A stretch of DNA of 64,000 nucleotides from the NCBI GenBank assembly GCA_965213575.1, contig CBDBZN010000038.1, forward strand, positions 53,475-117,474, read 5' to 3'. Made by a program: the position numbers and the translations under genes. The notes under the pieces were generated by a model, which saw only the letters and a program-made list of their open reading frames with translations, did no database searches and was not told where the DNA came from. This DNA comes from JAUHXS01 sp965213575. Lineage in GTDB: Bacteria > Bacteroidota > Bacteroidia > Chitinophagales > JAUHXS01. Of the stretch, positions 54,205-62,260 are shown in pieces. Every line of letters begins with the position of its first letter. The stretch's first letter is position 1.

Positions 54205-54330
54205 AATTTGAGCTAAAACCGGGAGCTGTAATGATCGTAAATCCGGTCTATCAATGTGATTTAAGTCTCCTTGTCATTTCTTACGCATTCGCCGGTTACC
54301 AGAGAAGTATGAACTTCCCTAAATTAATAT
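54205..54330. repeat. Partial long flanking repeat (upstream of 80-bp copy 4)
   Basis: aatttgagctaaaaccggga then aatccggtctatcaatgtga match 48379 onwards and 51186 onwards closely; the following stretch diverges (ttaagtctccttgtcatttc), and the coding-tail part is absent. So the leader of about 50 bp is shared by three of five elements. Confidence 0.7.
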
Positions 54331-54410
54331 AGTGAGCGGGGGACTATTCTATCGAAACTATTGGAAAGAAATAAGAACCATTAAAGTAACAACGCAGTCA
54401 CCCGCTCACT
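54331..54410. repeat. 80-bp element, copy 4
   Basis: The left arm has one change (AGTGAGCGGGGGACT, with G for T) relative to the right arm AGTCACCCGCTCACT, so the stem has one G-A mismatch. The centre has AAACTATT and AACCATT as in copy 1. Followed by TTGAATATAA. Confidence 0.88.
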
Positions 54411-54439
54411 TTGAATATAACTTCAAACCGCAGCATTGA

Positions 54440-55780
54440 TCAATTTAATGTAATAAAGTGCTTGCTAATATATTTTTGTTTGTAATTATTTATTTCTAGA
54501 ATATAAACGCCATCACTGTTTATTTGAGGATTTAAATGATAAATACCATGAGGATTATATGGTAGTACTTGCTTAAGTATTAACTGTCCATATAAATTAT
54601 AGATAGAGCAATTTAAAGGCAAAGAATGTGAGGGGTTGTAGCTAATAGTCATTTTTGAAGACGCTATATGAATACTCGGAGGTGTATATAAATCTAAATT
54701 GGAAATGTTATGAGAGACAATAATGGAACCGCCACTATTTGTTGTTTTAAGCGTTTTTTTATACCCTACAACATATCCGATTTTTTCATCTATAAAATAC
54801 ATATCTTCAAATGTGAAATATGAACTTGTTTGTGCAAAAGAATCAATATATTGTAAATGCCACACTTTTCCACCATCCGTACTTTTATGAATTTCTAAAA
54901 AACTATAATCATTTGAGGAAGTACTAATTAGATTAGTTGATAAAGCTGCATAAGCTGTATCTTTTGAAGTAAAGAAAATATCTCTTATCGAAATTCCTTT
55001 AAGGATATTATTTGAGATGCTATAGGTATGCCAAGAAATTCCACAATCATTTGATATTAATATTCCTGACTTTCCATCATGTGCATATATATTACATAGC
55101 GAATCGCTTATAATCTGTAATGATTGATAATAATCTGTGCCTGAAGATTCATAGTTGATAAGCCAACTTCTTCCACTATCGATCGTTTTTAGGATAAAAC
55201 CTTGTAATGGGCTATTTGAAAAATCAATATCTTCACGTTTAATCCCTGAAGCAAAACCGATAGAATCGTTAAGGAATGCTATAGAGAATAATTCGCCATA
55301 TTGAAATCCGGCTTCAGAAAAAGTCCATATGATATCCCAATTACTTCCTCCATCATGCGTATTAAAGATCCCTTCTGAACCTACCATAAATCCTGTTTGA
55401 GAGTCTTTGAATTTTACTGACTGAATAGAACCGGAAGTTGTAAATATGGAATCCCACCTATTTCCTCTATCTATTGTTTTTAAAACTTTTCCCGGAGAAG
55501 CTTGATTCATATAATTAAAGCCTACTGCATACCCTATAGAATCATTTAAAAATTGGAAATTTTTAATATCAACCAAAACATCACATTGAGTTTCAGTCCA
55601 TGTATCACCTAAATCAGCAGTTTTCTCGATTATACATTCATTTCCCATTATCCAGCCTTTTTGGTTACCTGAAAATTTAATAACATTATATTGATGGCTG
55701 TTGGGTAAACTGTTTAACCATTGAGCTTGGGTAACATTTAGATGAATAATTGTAAATACAAACAGGATATATTTTGTCAT
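54440..55780 (-). CDS. Secreted beta-propeller (Ycf48/BNR-like) T9SS cargo
   Basis: Starting at ATG 55780 gives MTKYILFVFTIIHLNVTQAQ as signal peptide; the 55798 ATG adds six residues. The body is a propeller built of repeats with a Ser/Thr-x-Asp-Gly/x-Gly-x-x-W pattern: KTADLGDTWTET, KTIDRGNRWDSIF, NTHDGGSNWDIIW, KTIDSGRSWLINY, KSTDGGKVWHLQY, interspersed with F-x-N/D-x-x-x-G-Y/F-A/V. This is typical of Ycf48-like and BNR proteins. The end (SLPLNCSIYNLYGQLILKQV ... DGVYILEINN) is a degenerate sorting domain. It ends 30 bp from 80-bp copy 4. Intact in this sequence. Confidence 0.76.
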   Translation of the reverse strand: MTKYILFVFTIIHLNVTQAQWLNSLPNSHQYNVIKFSGNQKGWIMGNECIIEKTADLGDTWTETQCDVLVDIKNFQFLNDSIGYAVGFNYMNQASPGKVLKTIDRGNRWDSIFTTSGSIQSVKFKDSQTGFMVGSEGIFNTHDGGSNWDIIWTFSEAGFQYGELFSIAFLNDSIGFASGIKREDIDFSNSPLQGFILKTIDSGRSWLINYESSGTDYYQSLQIISDSLCNIYAHDGKSGILISNDCGISWHTYSISNNILKGISIRDIFFTSKDTAYAALSTNLISTSSNDYSFLEIHKSTDGGKVWHLQYIDSFAQTSSYFTFEDMYFIDEKIGYVVGYKKTLKTTNSGGSIIVSHNISNLDLYTPPSIHIASSKMTISYNPSHSLPLNCSIYNLYGQLILKQVLPYNPHGIYHLNPQINSDGVYILEINNYKQKYISKHFITLN

Positions 55781-55856
55781 AATAGGAGGTAAGATCAATT
55801 TATGTTTTTAATAAACATAATCTAAATGTAATAATTATTGAGAAGTCAATAGAAAG

Positions 55857-56774
55857 TTAATTTTTAAAAAATCTCTTATGTAAAATTACATCATTGAATA
55901 TAATCTTGAAAATATATAAACCTTTTGGTATATCATTTATAGCAAGTTTATTATCTTTTTGAGATATATATTTTTGAATAATTACCTTTCCTGTCTTATC
56001 ATAAATTAAAACTTCCCTATCTTTAGATAAATTATTAATGTACAACACATCCTGAGCAGGGTTAGGATATAGCTCAATTGTAGAACTATTGTTTGGAATG
56101 CCAACATTAGTTGCTAAAGTATCTTCACAGGTTTCAACAGGTTTATAATTGATATTTTCGTCCGTATAACAGCGAAGTCCACCATACCATTGATAAGGTA
56201 AAGGCTGAGAAGTTTCAGAGCCAAAAAACATAGTAGTACTTCCTAAATATTCAATTATCGAATTAAAAAAGAAATCAGTATTAGATACAAAACTTGTTAT
56301 TAACCTCCTGAGCGGTTTGTTATTAACCAATATAGTATCTTTATCTAATACAACTACTCTAAATTCCTGAAATTCAACTCCTTCTAAATGAAGTACTCCA
56401 AAAAATGTAGAGTCTCTAATAACTAAAGTATCTCCAATATTTGCACTAAAGTCATAGAGCGTATAAAAAGATTGGTAAAATTTGTCAAAGTGATATACGC
56501 GATCACTATCACTATAAATAAACTCAGGTTTTCCAAAAGAAGAAAATTCTCCATTATAATAATTTAAATAGCTTAAAACTTTACAAATTTTACCTTGAAT
56601 AATAGTGTCTCCTATGGATTCTCCTAAAACATATGAATGGTCATGTGGACTCCCCTTAACCCCATTATAATACCATTTAGCACCAATAGGAGCCCACTCA
56701 TTTTGGGAAAAACAAACAAAAATGTTCAATAGATTAAGCAATAAAATTAGAATGATTTGTTTTTTTCTAAGCAT
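55857..56774 (-). CDS. Secreted T9SS type-A cargo of the GAKWYYNG family, copy 2
   Basis: Starting at ATG 56774 gives MLRKKQIILILLLNLLNIFV, a good signal peptide ending in SQ; the longer start at 56894 adds 40 residues of charged sequence from a decayed kynU fragment and is unlikely. The mature protein (NEWAPIGAKWYYNGVKG) is a paralogue of 47148-48062: the first 200 residues are similar but diverged (SDSDRVYHFDKFYQSFYTLY), and the last ~95 residues, with the sorting domain, are almost the same in DNA. Length 305 from this start. Function unknown. Confidence 0.78.
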   Translation of the reverse strand: MLRKKQIILILLLNLLNIFVCFSQNEWAPIGAKWYYNGVKGSPHDHSYVLGESIGDTIIQGKICKVLSYLNYYNGEFSSFGKPEFIYSDSDRVYHFDKFYQSFYTLYDFSANIGDTLVIRDSTFFGVLHLEGVEFQEFRVVVLDKDTILVNNKPLRRLITSFVSNTDFFFNSIIEYLGSTTMFFGSETSQPLPYQWYGGLRCYTDENINYKPVETCEDTLATNVGIPNNSSTIELYPNPAQDVLYINNLSKDREVLIYDKTGKVIIQKYISQKDNKLAINDIPKGLYIFKIIFNDVILHKRFFKN

Positions 56775-56894
56775 TTTGACCATAACTTGTAGTGTATAAA
56801 CAGGATTGGTTATGAATTTAATGTAAATATCAATAATTAAATGAATAAATTTAGACTTACTGTAATTATTTTTACTCGCACTATTTTTTAACAA

Positions 56895-56937
56895 TACTTA
56901 TTTTAAAACAACTTACCCTTTGCTCAACGGCATAATA
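56895..56937 (+). pseudogene. Second decayed kynU 5' fragment
   Basis: ctttgctcaacggcat at 56918-56933 is identical to 57208-57223 in kynU codons 12-17, and the preceding ~20 bases (ttttaaaaca and upstream) also align without gaps. It ends one codon before 80-bp copy 5. A fragment of the same target lies at 48141, so kynU-start DNA was duplicated twice. Confidence 0.6.
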
Positions 56938-56938
56938 T

Positions 56939-57018
56939 AGTGAGCGGGTGACTATTCTATCGAAGCTATTGGAAAGAAATAAAAGCTATTAAAGTAACAA
57001 CGCAGTCACCCGCTCACT
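56939..57018. repeat. 80-bp element, copy 5 (array right end)
   Basis: Perfect 15-bp inverted ends and the same centre as copies 2 and 3. It is followed by CTGGATATAA and then by the kynU promoter region; the kynU start lies 155 bp further. Confidence 0.9.
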
Positions 57019-57172
57019 CTGGATATAAATGCCGATACTACATGAAAATAGTACATTAAGGGGAAACTGACAATGGGCTATATTGAATGTGTAATCGGTA
57101 TAACTTCAAATCTCTGGTTTTCATTTCCCTCTTCTTCTGAAAATCGTTAATTTTAGCGATAATAAAAACACT

Positions 57173-58447
57173 ATGGTAGAAACTAAGCTATTCGAAAACA
57201 GTATTGACTTTGCTCAACGGCATGATGAAATAGATGAACTTCGCAGTTTCAGAGAAAATTTTTATATCCCTAAAGATGAGGAGGGAAAAGAAAAAATCTA
57301 TTTATGTGGTAATTCTTTAGGATTGCAGCCTAAAGCAGTTGAAAAAATAATCTTCCAAGAATTAGAAGATTGGCAAAGGCTTGGTGTACGAGGACACATG
57401 AATGCTCGTAATCCATGGGTTACGTACGAAGAATTGCTTACCGAACCGCTTGCAAAAATTGTAGGTGCAAAGAAAAATGAAGTTGTCGCTATGAATACCC
57501 TTAGCGTCAATCTACACCTTATGATGGTTTCTTTTTATCGACCGACAAAAGAGCGATATAAAATAGTTATTGAAGAAAACGCTTTTCCATCCGATCAATA
57601 CGCCGTGAAGTCACAAATAAAATACCACGGTTTCGATACCGCAGATGGATTAATCATTATTAAACCCAGAGAAGGCGAAACAATTATCAGGCAAGAAGAT
57701 ATCAACAAGCTTATTGAGAAAGAGGGTGATTCCATCAGCTTATGTATGCTCTCCGGAGTCAACTATTATACCGGACAATTCTTCAATATGAAAGAAATCA
57801 CTGCTAAAGCACATCAAAAAGGCTGTATAGTAGGGTTTGACCTGGCACATGCAGTAGGAAATATTAATTTAAAACTTCATGATTGGAATCTAGATTTTGC
57901 AATTTGGTGCAGTTATAAATACTTGAATGGCGGTCCGGGTGCTGTGGGCGGATGTTTTGTGCATGAAAGGCATGCAAATGACGAGTCACTCCCTCGGTTT
58001 GCCGGTTGGTGGGGGCATAATAAAGAACGGCGTTTTTTAATGGAGCCTGATTTTGATCCGATAGAAGGAGCGGAAGGCTGGCAGCTCAGTAATGTCCCTA
58101 TTTTTTCTACAGCTCCATTGGTAGAGTCTTTAAAAATTTTTAACGAAACTTCCATGGCTGAGTTGAATGATAAATCTACTCAGCTTACGGGGTACCTTGA
58201 ATTTTTAATCAACGATATTCCTACAGATCGTATTTCTATTATTACACCTTCTGATCAAAGTGAGCGAGGTTGTCAATTATCGATCAGAGTAAAAAAAGCA
58301 GACAAAAATCTGTATGATCAGATTACTGAAAAAGGCGTAATTTGTGATTGGAGAGAACCCGATGTTATAAGAGTTGCGCCCACTCCTCTTTACAACAGTT
58401 TTGAAGATGTTTTTCGCTTTGCGAATTTGCTTAAAAAAAATATATAA
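57173..58447 (+). CDS. kynU: Kynureninase
   Basis: A 424-residue PLP enzyme that cleaves kynurenine or 3-hydroxykynurenine to anthranilate or 3-hydroxyanthranilate plus alanine. Features: YLCGNSLGLQPKAVEKII near 43-60, GFDLAHAVGNI (Asp223) and the PLP lysine in CSYKYLNGGPGAVGG (Lys249). The C-terminal segment PDVIRVAPTPLYNSFEDVF is typical. The kmo gene starts 1 bp after its stop, so they are one operon. Its 5' end and promoter are the parts found as decayed copies in the array upstream. Confidence 0.96.
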   Translation: MVETKLFENSIDFAQRHDEIDELRSFRENFYIPKDEEGKEKIYLCGNSLGLQPKAVEKIIFQELEDWQRLGVRGHMNARNPWVTYEELLTEPLAKIVGAKKNEVVAMNTLSVNLHLMMVSFYRPTKERYKIVIEENAFPSDQYAVKSQIKYHGFDTADGLIIIKPREGETIIRQEDINKLIEKEGDSISLCMLSGVNYYTGQFFNMKEITAKAHQKGCIVGFDLAHAVGNINLKLHDWNLDFAIWCSYKYLNGGPGAVGGCFVHERHANDESLPRFAGWWGHNKERRFLMEPDFDPIEGAEGWQLSNVPIFSTAPLVESLKIFNETSMAELNDKSTQLTGYLEFLINDIPTDRISIITPSDQSERGCQLSIRVKKADKNLYDQITEKGVICDWREPDVIRVAPTPLYNSFEDVFRFANLLKKNI

Positions 58448-58448
58448 T

Positions 58449-59807
58449 ATGCCTAAAGAGGATAAATCTGTAAAAATAATTATTGTAGGAGCAGGACTTT
58501 CCGGGTCATTGATGGCAATTTATTTAGCTAAAAAAGGCTTTGAAGTAGAAGTCTATGAGGCAAGGCCGGATATACGTAAAGCAAACGTTGATGCAGGCCG
58601 GTCTATTAATTTAGCGCTTTCTATTCGCGGTATTCATGCTTTAGAAGAAGTAGGGATTGCAGAAGATATTTTAAAAGATGCCATTCCCATGAAAGGCAGG
58701 ATGATACATGATGTTAATGGACAAGTTAATTTTATTCCTTATGGCAAAAATGATACTGAATATATTAATTCTATTTCTAGAACCGGCTTAAATATCAAAT
58801 TGATCGATAAAGCAGAAGCTTTTGATAATGTGCAGATATTTTTTAATCATAAATGCACAGGAATGAATATTGATTCCGGCAAAGTATCTTTCAACAACGC
58901 TAGTGCGAGGACCGATATTACCATAAAAGGACAAACTGTTATCGGCGCAGATGGGGCTGCTTCGGCTATCAGGGAAAGTATGGCTAAATTAGATGATTTT
59001 ACTGAACAAGTAGACTTTTTAGAATATGGTTACAAAGAATTAGAGATTCCTGCAGGTGCTGACGGCAACTTTCAAATTGCTAAAAACGCCCTTCACATAT
59101 GGCCAAGAGGTAATTATATGATGATCGCTTTACCAAATTTACATGGTGATTTTACTTGTACGCTTTTTTTACCTAAAAATGAAGGAAAATATAACTTTGC
59201 AAATCTTTCTACTGAGCACAGTATTGAAGCATTTTTTGCAGAACAATTCGCTGATGCTATGGCCATGATGCCTAACTTAGTAAATGATTTTTTAAATAAT
59301 CCTACCGGTAAATTAGGTACGGTAAAATGTTTTCCTTGGCATATGGATGATAAAGCTCTTTTATTAGGTGATGCTGCTCATGCTATCGTGCCATTTTATG
59401 GGCAAGGAATGAACTGCGCTTTTGAAGATTGCATTTATTTGAATCAATGTATAGATAAATATGGAAAGGATTGGCCAAAAGTATATCAGGAGTATGAGAA
59501 TATGAGAAAAGAAAATACCGATGCAATCGCTGACTTGGCTATAGAAAACTTCACTGAAATGCGTGATCATGTAGCTAATCCTGTCTTTCAGCGAAAGCGA
59601 CAGTTAGAGCATATATTAGAAAATAAATTTGATTATATATCTAAATATTCAATGGTAACTTTTCATAGAGAAATACCGTATGCAGAAGCTATGAAAAAGG
59701 GAAATGCTCAAAATGAAATATTGATGAAAATATGTGAAGATATTGATGATGTTTCTGAACTGGATCCTGAAGAAGTATATAAGCTAATACAAACTAAAAT
59801 CAATTGA
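58449..59807 (+). CDS. kmo: Kynurenine 3-monooxygenase
   Basis: A 452-residue flavoprotein that hydroxylates kynurenine at position 3. FAD-binding GxGxxG: IIVGAGLSGSLMAIYLAKKG near the N-terminus; second FAD motif LLGDAAHAIVPFYGQGMNCA near 305. I start at ATG 58449 (MPKEDKSVKIIIVG), not the longer frame from 58374, which overlaps kynU. A C-terminal membrane anchor is not evident, consistent with a soluble bacterial form. It precedes the phosphatase gene by a 4-bp TTGA overlap. Confidence 0.95.
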   Translation: MPKEDKSVKIIIVGAGLSGSLMAIYLAKKGFEVEVYEARPDIRKANVDAGRSINLALSIRGIHALEEVGIAEDILKDAIPMKGRMIHDVNGQVNFIPYGKNDTEYINSISRTGLNIKLIDKAEAFDNVQIFFNHKCTGMNIDSGKVSFNNASARTDITIKGQTVIGADGAASAIRESMAKLDDFTEQVDFLEYGYKELEIPAGADGNFQIAKNALHIWPRGNYMMIALPNLHGDFTCTLFLPKNEGKYNFANLSTEHSIEAFFAEQFADAMAMMPNLVNDFLNNPTGKLGTVKCFPWHMDDKALLLGDAAHAIVPFYGQGMNCAFEDCIYLNQCIDKYGKDWPKVYQEYENMRKENTDAIADLAIENFTEMRDHVANPVFQRKRQLEHILENKFDYISKYSMVTFHREIPYAEAMKKGNAQNEILMKICEDIDDVSELDPEEVYKLIQTKIN

Positions 59808-61468
59808 ATTTATTTAGAATCAAACCCTGCGTTATTTTTTTTATAGTAATGTTGTCATATTCATTATTACTCACTGCAGGAAGAAGCGATAAAGGAATAA
59901 AACAGCTTTCGAGAGAAAATTATGACAAAGCTGAGGGTATTTTTAAAGAAGCATTAAGTGAAGACTCAAATGATATTGTCGCCCAATATGGATTAGCTGT
60001 AATTTATGCCAGAGAGAATAGTAATACTTTTAAACCTGAAAAAGCATATCAGCATATTTCAGAAGTTTTAACAACGGATAATAACACAGCATTAGGAGAG
60101 TTAGGAATAACAAAAGCAAATATTATATTTATACAAGATAAGTTAGTACGATATTTTTATACAAAAGCTACCGTAGAAAATACTATAGAAGGATATAAAG
60201 AGTTTTTATTCAAATATTCCAATACTAAATATACAGAGCCAATTAAAAGTAAACTATATGTTAAAGCATTAGGATTAGCCCGCCAAGCGAAATCAATAGA
60301 TGCGTATAACGAATATATTGAGGCTTATCCAGAATCTAATAAGTTTTTGGAAGAAGCAATTGCAGAAAGAAATAAACTTGCATTTGAACAAGCCAGGCAA
60401 GCAAATACCACAGTTGCGTTTGATAGTTTTTTAGTAGCATACCCTAATGCAGTAGAGAAAGATGAAATTATGGCTTTACGTAATGAAAAAGCATACTTGG
60501 AATTATTAGAAAGCAAAAATGAGTTGCAGAATGTAAAGCTAAATCAAAAACAATTAGAGCTTGAAAAACAAGTCTCTGAACGTAATACACTTATAGTAGG
60601 ATTAGTTATGGTTTTACTTTTATCAATAATCTCCATTATCGGGTTTCTGCAAACAAGAAAAGCTAAAAACGAAATTGCTCAGCAAAAAAAATTAGTGGAT
60701 ATAAAAAATGCAAAAATAACAGACAGTATAAAATATGCTAAATATATACAAGATGCCATTCTGCCGTCTCATAAGTTGGTAAAAGAATATATTGCTGAGT
60801 CTTTTATTTTATACAAACCGAAAGATATTGTCAGTGGTGATTTTTATTGGATGGAGAATATAAATCAAAAAACAATTTTTGCTGCCGTCGATTGTACAGG
60901 GCATGGTGTGCCGGGCGCTATTATGAGTATGGTTGGGCATAATGGATTAAATAAAGCAGTACATGGCCATAACTTTATTAAACCTTCAGATATTCTGGAC
61001 AGTTTAAATAAAACAGTTAATGATACGCTTTCAAGAAATCATAATGAAAATCAGGTTAAAGATGGGATGGATATAGCACTATGTATGCTGGATTTAAAAA
61101 ATATGAAGCTGCAATATTCGGGGGCTCATAATCCCTTATTTTTTGTGCGAAATAACGAGCTGACTGTTATTAAAGCAGATAAGCATCCTATTGGTTCATA
61201 TCTTAATGGAGAACTTAAAAGATTTAAAAATCATGAAATTGAATTACAACGAGGAGATAGTTTTTATATTTTTTCAGATGGATATCCCGATCAATTTGGT
61301 GGCACACCTAAAAAGAAGTATATGATAAAAAACTTTAAGAAATTACTTCTTTCAATAAATGATAAGCATATGGAAGAGCAAAGAGAACTATTAGATCAGG
61401 AGTTTATGAATTGGAAAGGCGAAATAAACCAAACAGATGATGTTTGTGTGATAGGAGTAAGAGTTTAG
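59804..61468 (+). CDS. SpoIIE-type PP2C phosphatase with N-terminal repeat domain and membrane anchor
   Basis: A 554-residue protein with signal anchor MNLFRIKPCVIFFIVMLSYS (TTG start; ATG at 59849 is an alternative), then helical repeats (ALSEDSNDIVAQYGLAVIYA), coiled coil, a membrane helix near 265 (IVGLVMVLLLSIISIIGFLQ) and a SpoIIE/PP2C phosphatase domain: SGDFYWMENINQKTIFAAVD then CTGHGVPGAIMSMVGHNGLN with metal-binding acidic residues. This is a common Bacteroidota signalling architecture of unknown substrate. The TTGA overlap with kmo indicates coupling; a role in the kynurenine pathway is not implied. Confidence 0.88.
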   Translation: MNLFRIKPCVIFFIVMLSYSLLLTAGRSDKGIKQLSRENYDKAEGIFKEALSEDSNDIVAQYGLAVIYARENSNTFKPEKAYQHISEVLTTDNNTALGELGITKANIIFIQDKLVRYFYTKATVENTIEGYKEFLFKYSNTKYTEPIKSKLYVKALGLARQAKSIDAYNEYIEAYPESNKFLEEAIAERNKLAFEQARQANTTVAFDSFLVAYPNAVEKDEIMALRNEKAYLELLESKNELQNVKLNQKQLELEKQVSERNTLIVGLVMVLLLSIISIIGFLQTRKAKNEIAQQKKLVDIKNAKITDSIKYAKYIQDAILPSHKLVKEYIAESFILYKPKDIVSGDFYWMENINQKTIFAAVDCTGHGVPGAIMSMVGHNGLNKAVHGHNFIKPSDILDSLNKTVNDTLSRNHNENQVKDGMDIALCMLDLKNMKLQYSGAHNPLFFVRNNELTVIKADKHPIGSYLNGELKRFKNHEIELQRGDSFYIFSDGYPDQFGGTPKKKYMIKNFKKLLLSINDKHMEEQRELLDQEFMNWKGEINQTDDVCVIGVRV

Positions 61469-62259
61469 CTGAAATTTTTCAGCAATTCTTTTGCCTGATT
61501 AATTACCCGTTTATCTTCTAAATATTTATCGTTTCGAGGAGTAGTAGAGATAATAGATGTTAAAATAGCAATCGCTTTGTCCTTATCCTTATTTTCGTAA
61601 AGTGCTTCTGCATAAATTAATTTATTGGCAATATTAGTAGGAGCTAAATTATTTGCTTTACTTAACATCTCTACCGCTTTCTCATCTGAAGGCCAGGTCA
61701 AGATAAATGGAATGTAAGGAACTTTTAAATACATTCCGCCTAAAACTCTATACGCTCCTGCATCGTTATAATATGGGTTAGCTTTAATCAAATCTTCACA
61801 CATTTCTTTGATGTCGCCAGCTACGCCGGCTTTAGCTGATTTTACTACCCCTTGTGTTTCGGCCCATCGCCCAAGGTTGATCATATACCAATATTTTATT
61901 TCCGGGTCGTTTGGAAACTTGCGCATCATATTTTCACCTAATTCTTTCCCGTCTGCAAATAAATACTTTTTATCATTGTCGGAGATCAATGTATAATTAC
62001 CTTTAAATTCATAACTTTTTAATAAATAGATAGTCGATAATCGTTCTTGTTTATTATTCATGATCGCAGTCTTAAAATATTTGATGGCATTATCAATATT
62101 TATTTGATCTGCATGGCTACCATTATTTATTTTAGCCCGTATGTTATACAAGCGTACTCCTTTAGCATAATAACTACTATAATCTAATTCTCCATTCTCT
62201 GTACTAAATACACAAGAAGCAGCTGAGAGGTATGCAATTAATAATATAATTATTCTCAT
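61465..62259 (-). CDS. Secreted helical-repeat (TatT/TPR-like) protein
   Basis: A 264-residue exported protein (MRIIILLIAYLSAASCVFST as signal peptide; Cys16 might also be a lipobox). It is the complete paralogue of the truncated gene at the window start. Shared motifs: GKELGENMMRKFPNDPEIKY / GKNLGEEMVEKYPNSPGIL, PYIPFILTWPS and IISTTPR. TPR-like helical repeats cover most of it. It overlaps the phosphatase stop by 4 bp on opposite strands. Family and function as for the first gene. Confidence 0.72.
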   Translation of the reverse strand: MRIIILLIAYLSAASCVFSTENGELDYSSYYAKGVRLYNIRAKINNGSHADQINIDNAIKYFKTAIMNNKQERLSTIYLLKSYEFKGNYTLISDNDKKYLFADGKELGENMMRKFPNDPEIKYWYMINLGRWAETQGVVKSAKAGVAGDIKEMCEDLIKANPYYNDAGAYRVLGGMYLKVPYIPFILTWPSDEKAVEMLSKANNLAPTNIANKLIYAEALYENKDKDKAIAILTSIISTTPRNDKYLEDKRVINQAKELLKNFS

Positions 62260-62260
62260 C

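Noticed and set aside
44168..57018. CRISPR array from the five 80-bp repeats
   Set aside because: The repeats are 80 bp and 2.5-4.3 kb apart, the segments contain genes, and no cas genes are present.
44168..57018. Integron cassette array with attC sites
   Set aside because: The arms do not carry the RYYYAAC and GTTRRRY core sites, there is no integron integrase nearby, and segments hold several genes in both orientations.
58374..58448. Extended N-terminus of kynurenine monooxygenase
   Set aside because: It overlaps kynU entirely and its residues do not fit the family; the start at 58449 is right after the kynU stop.
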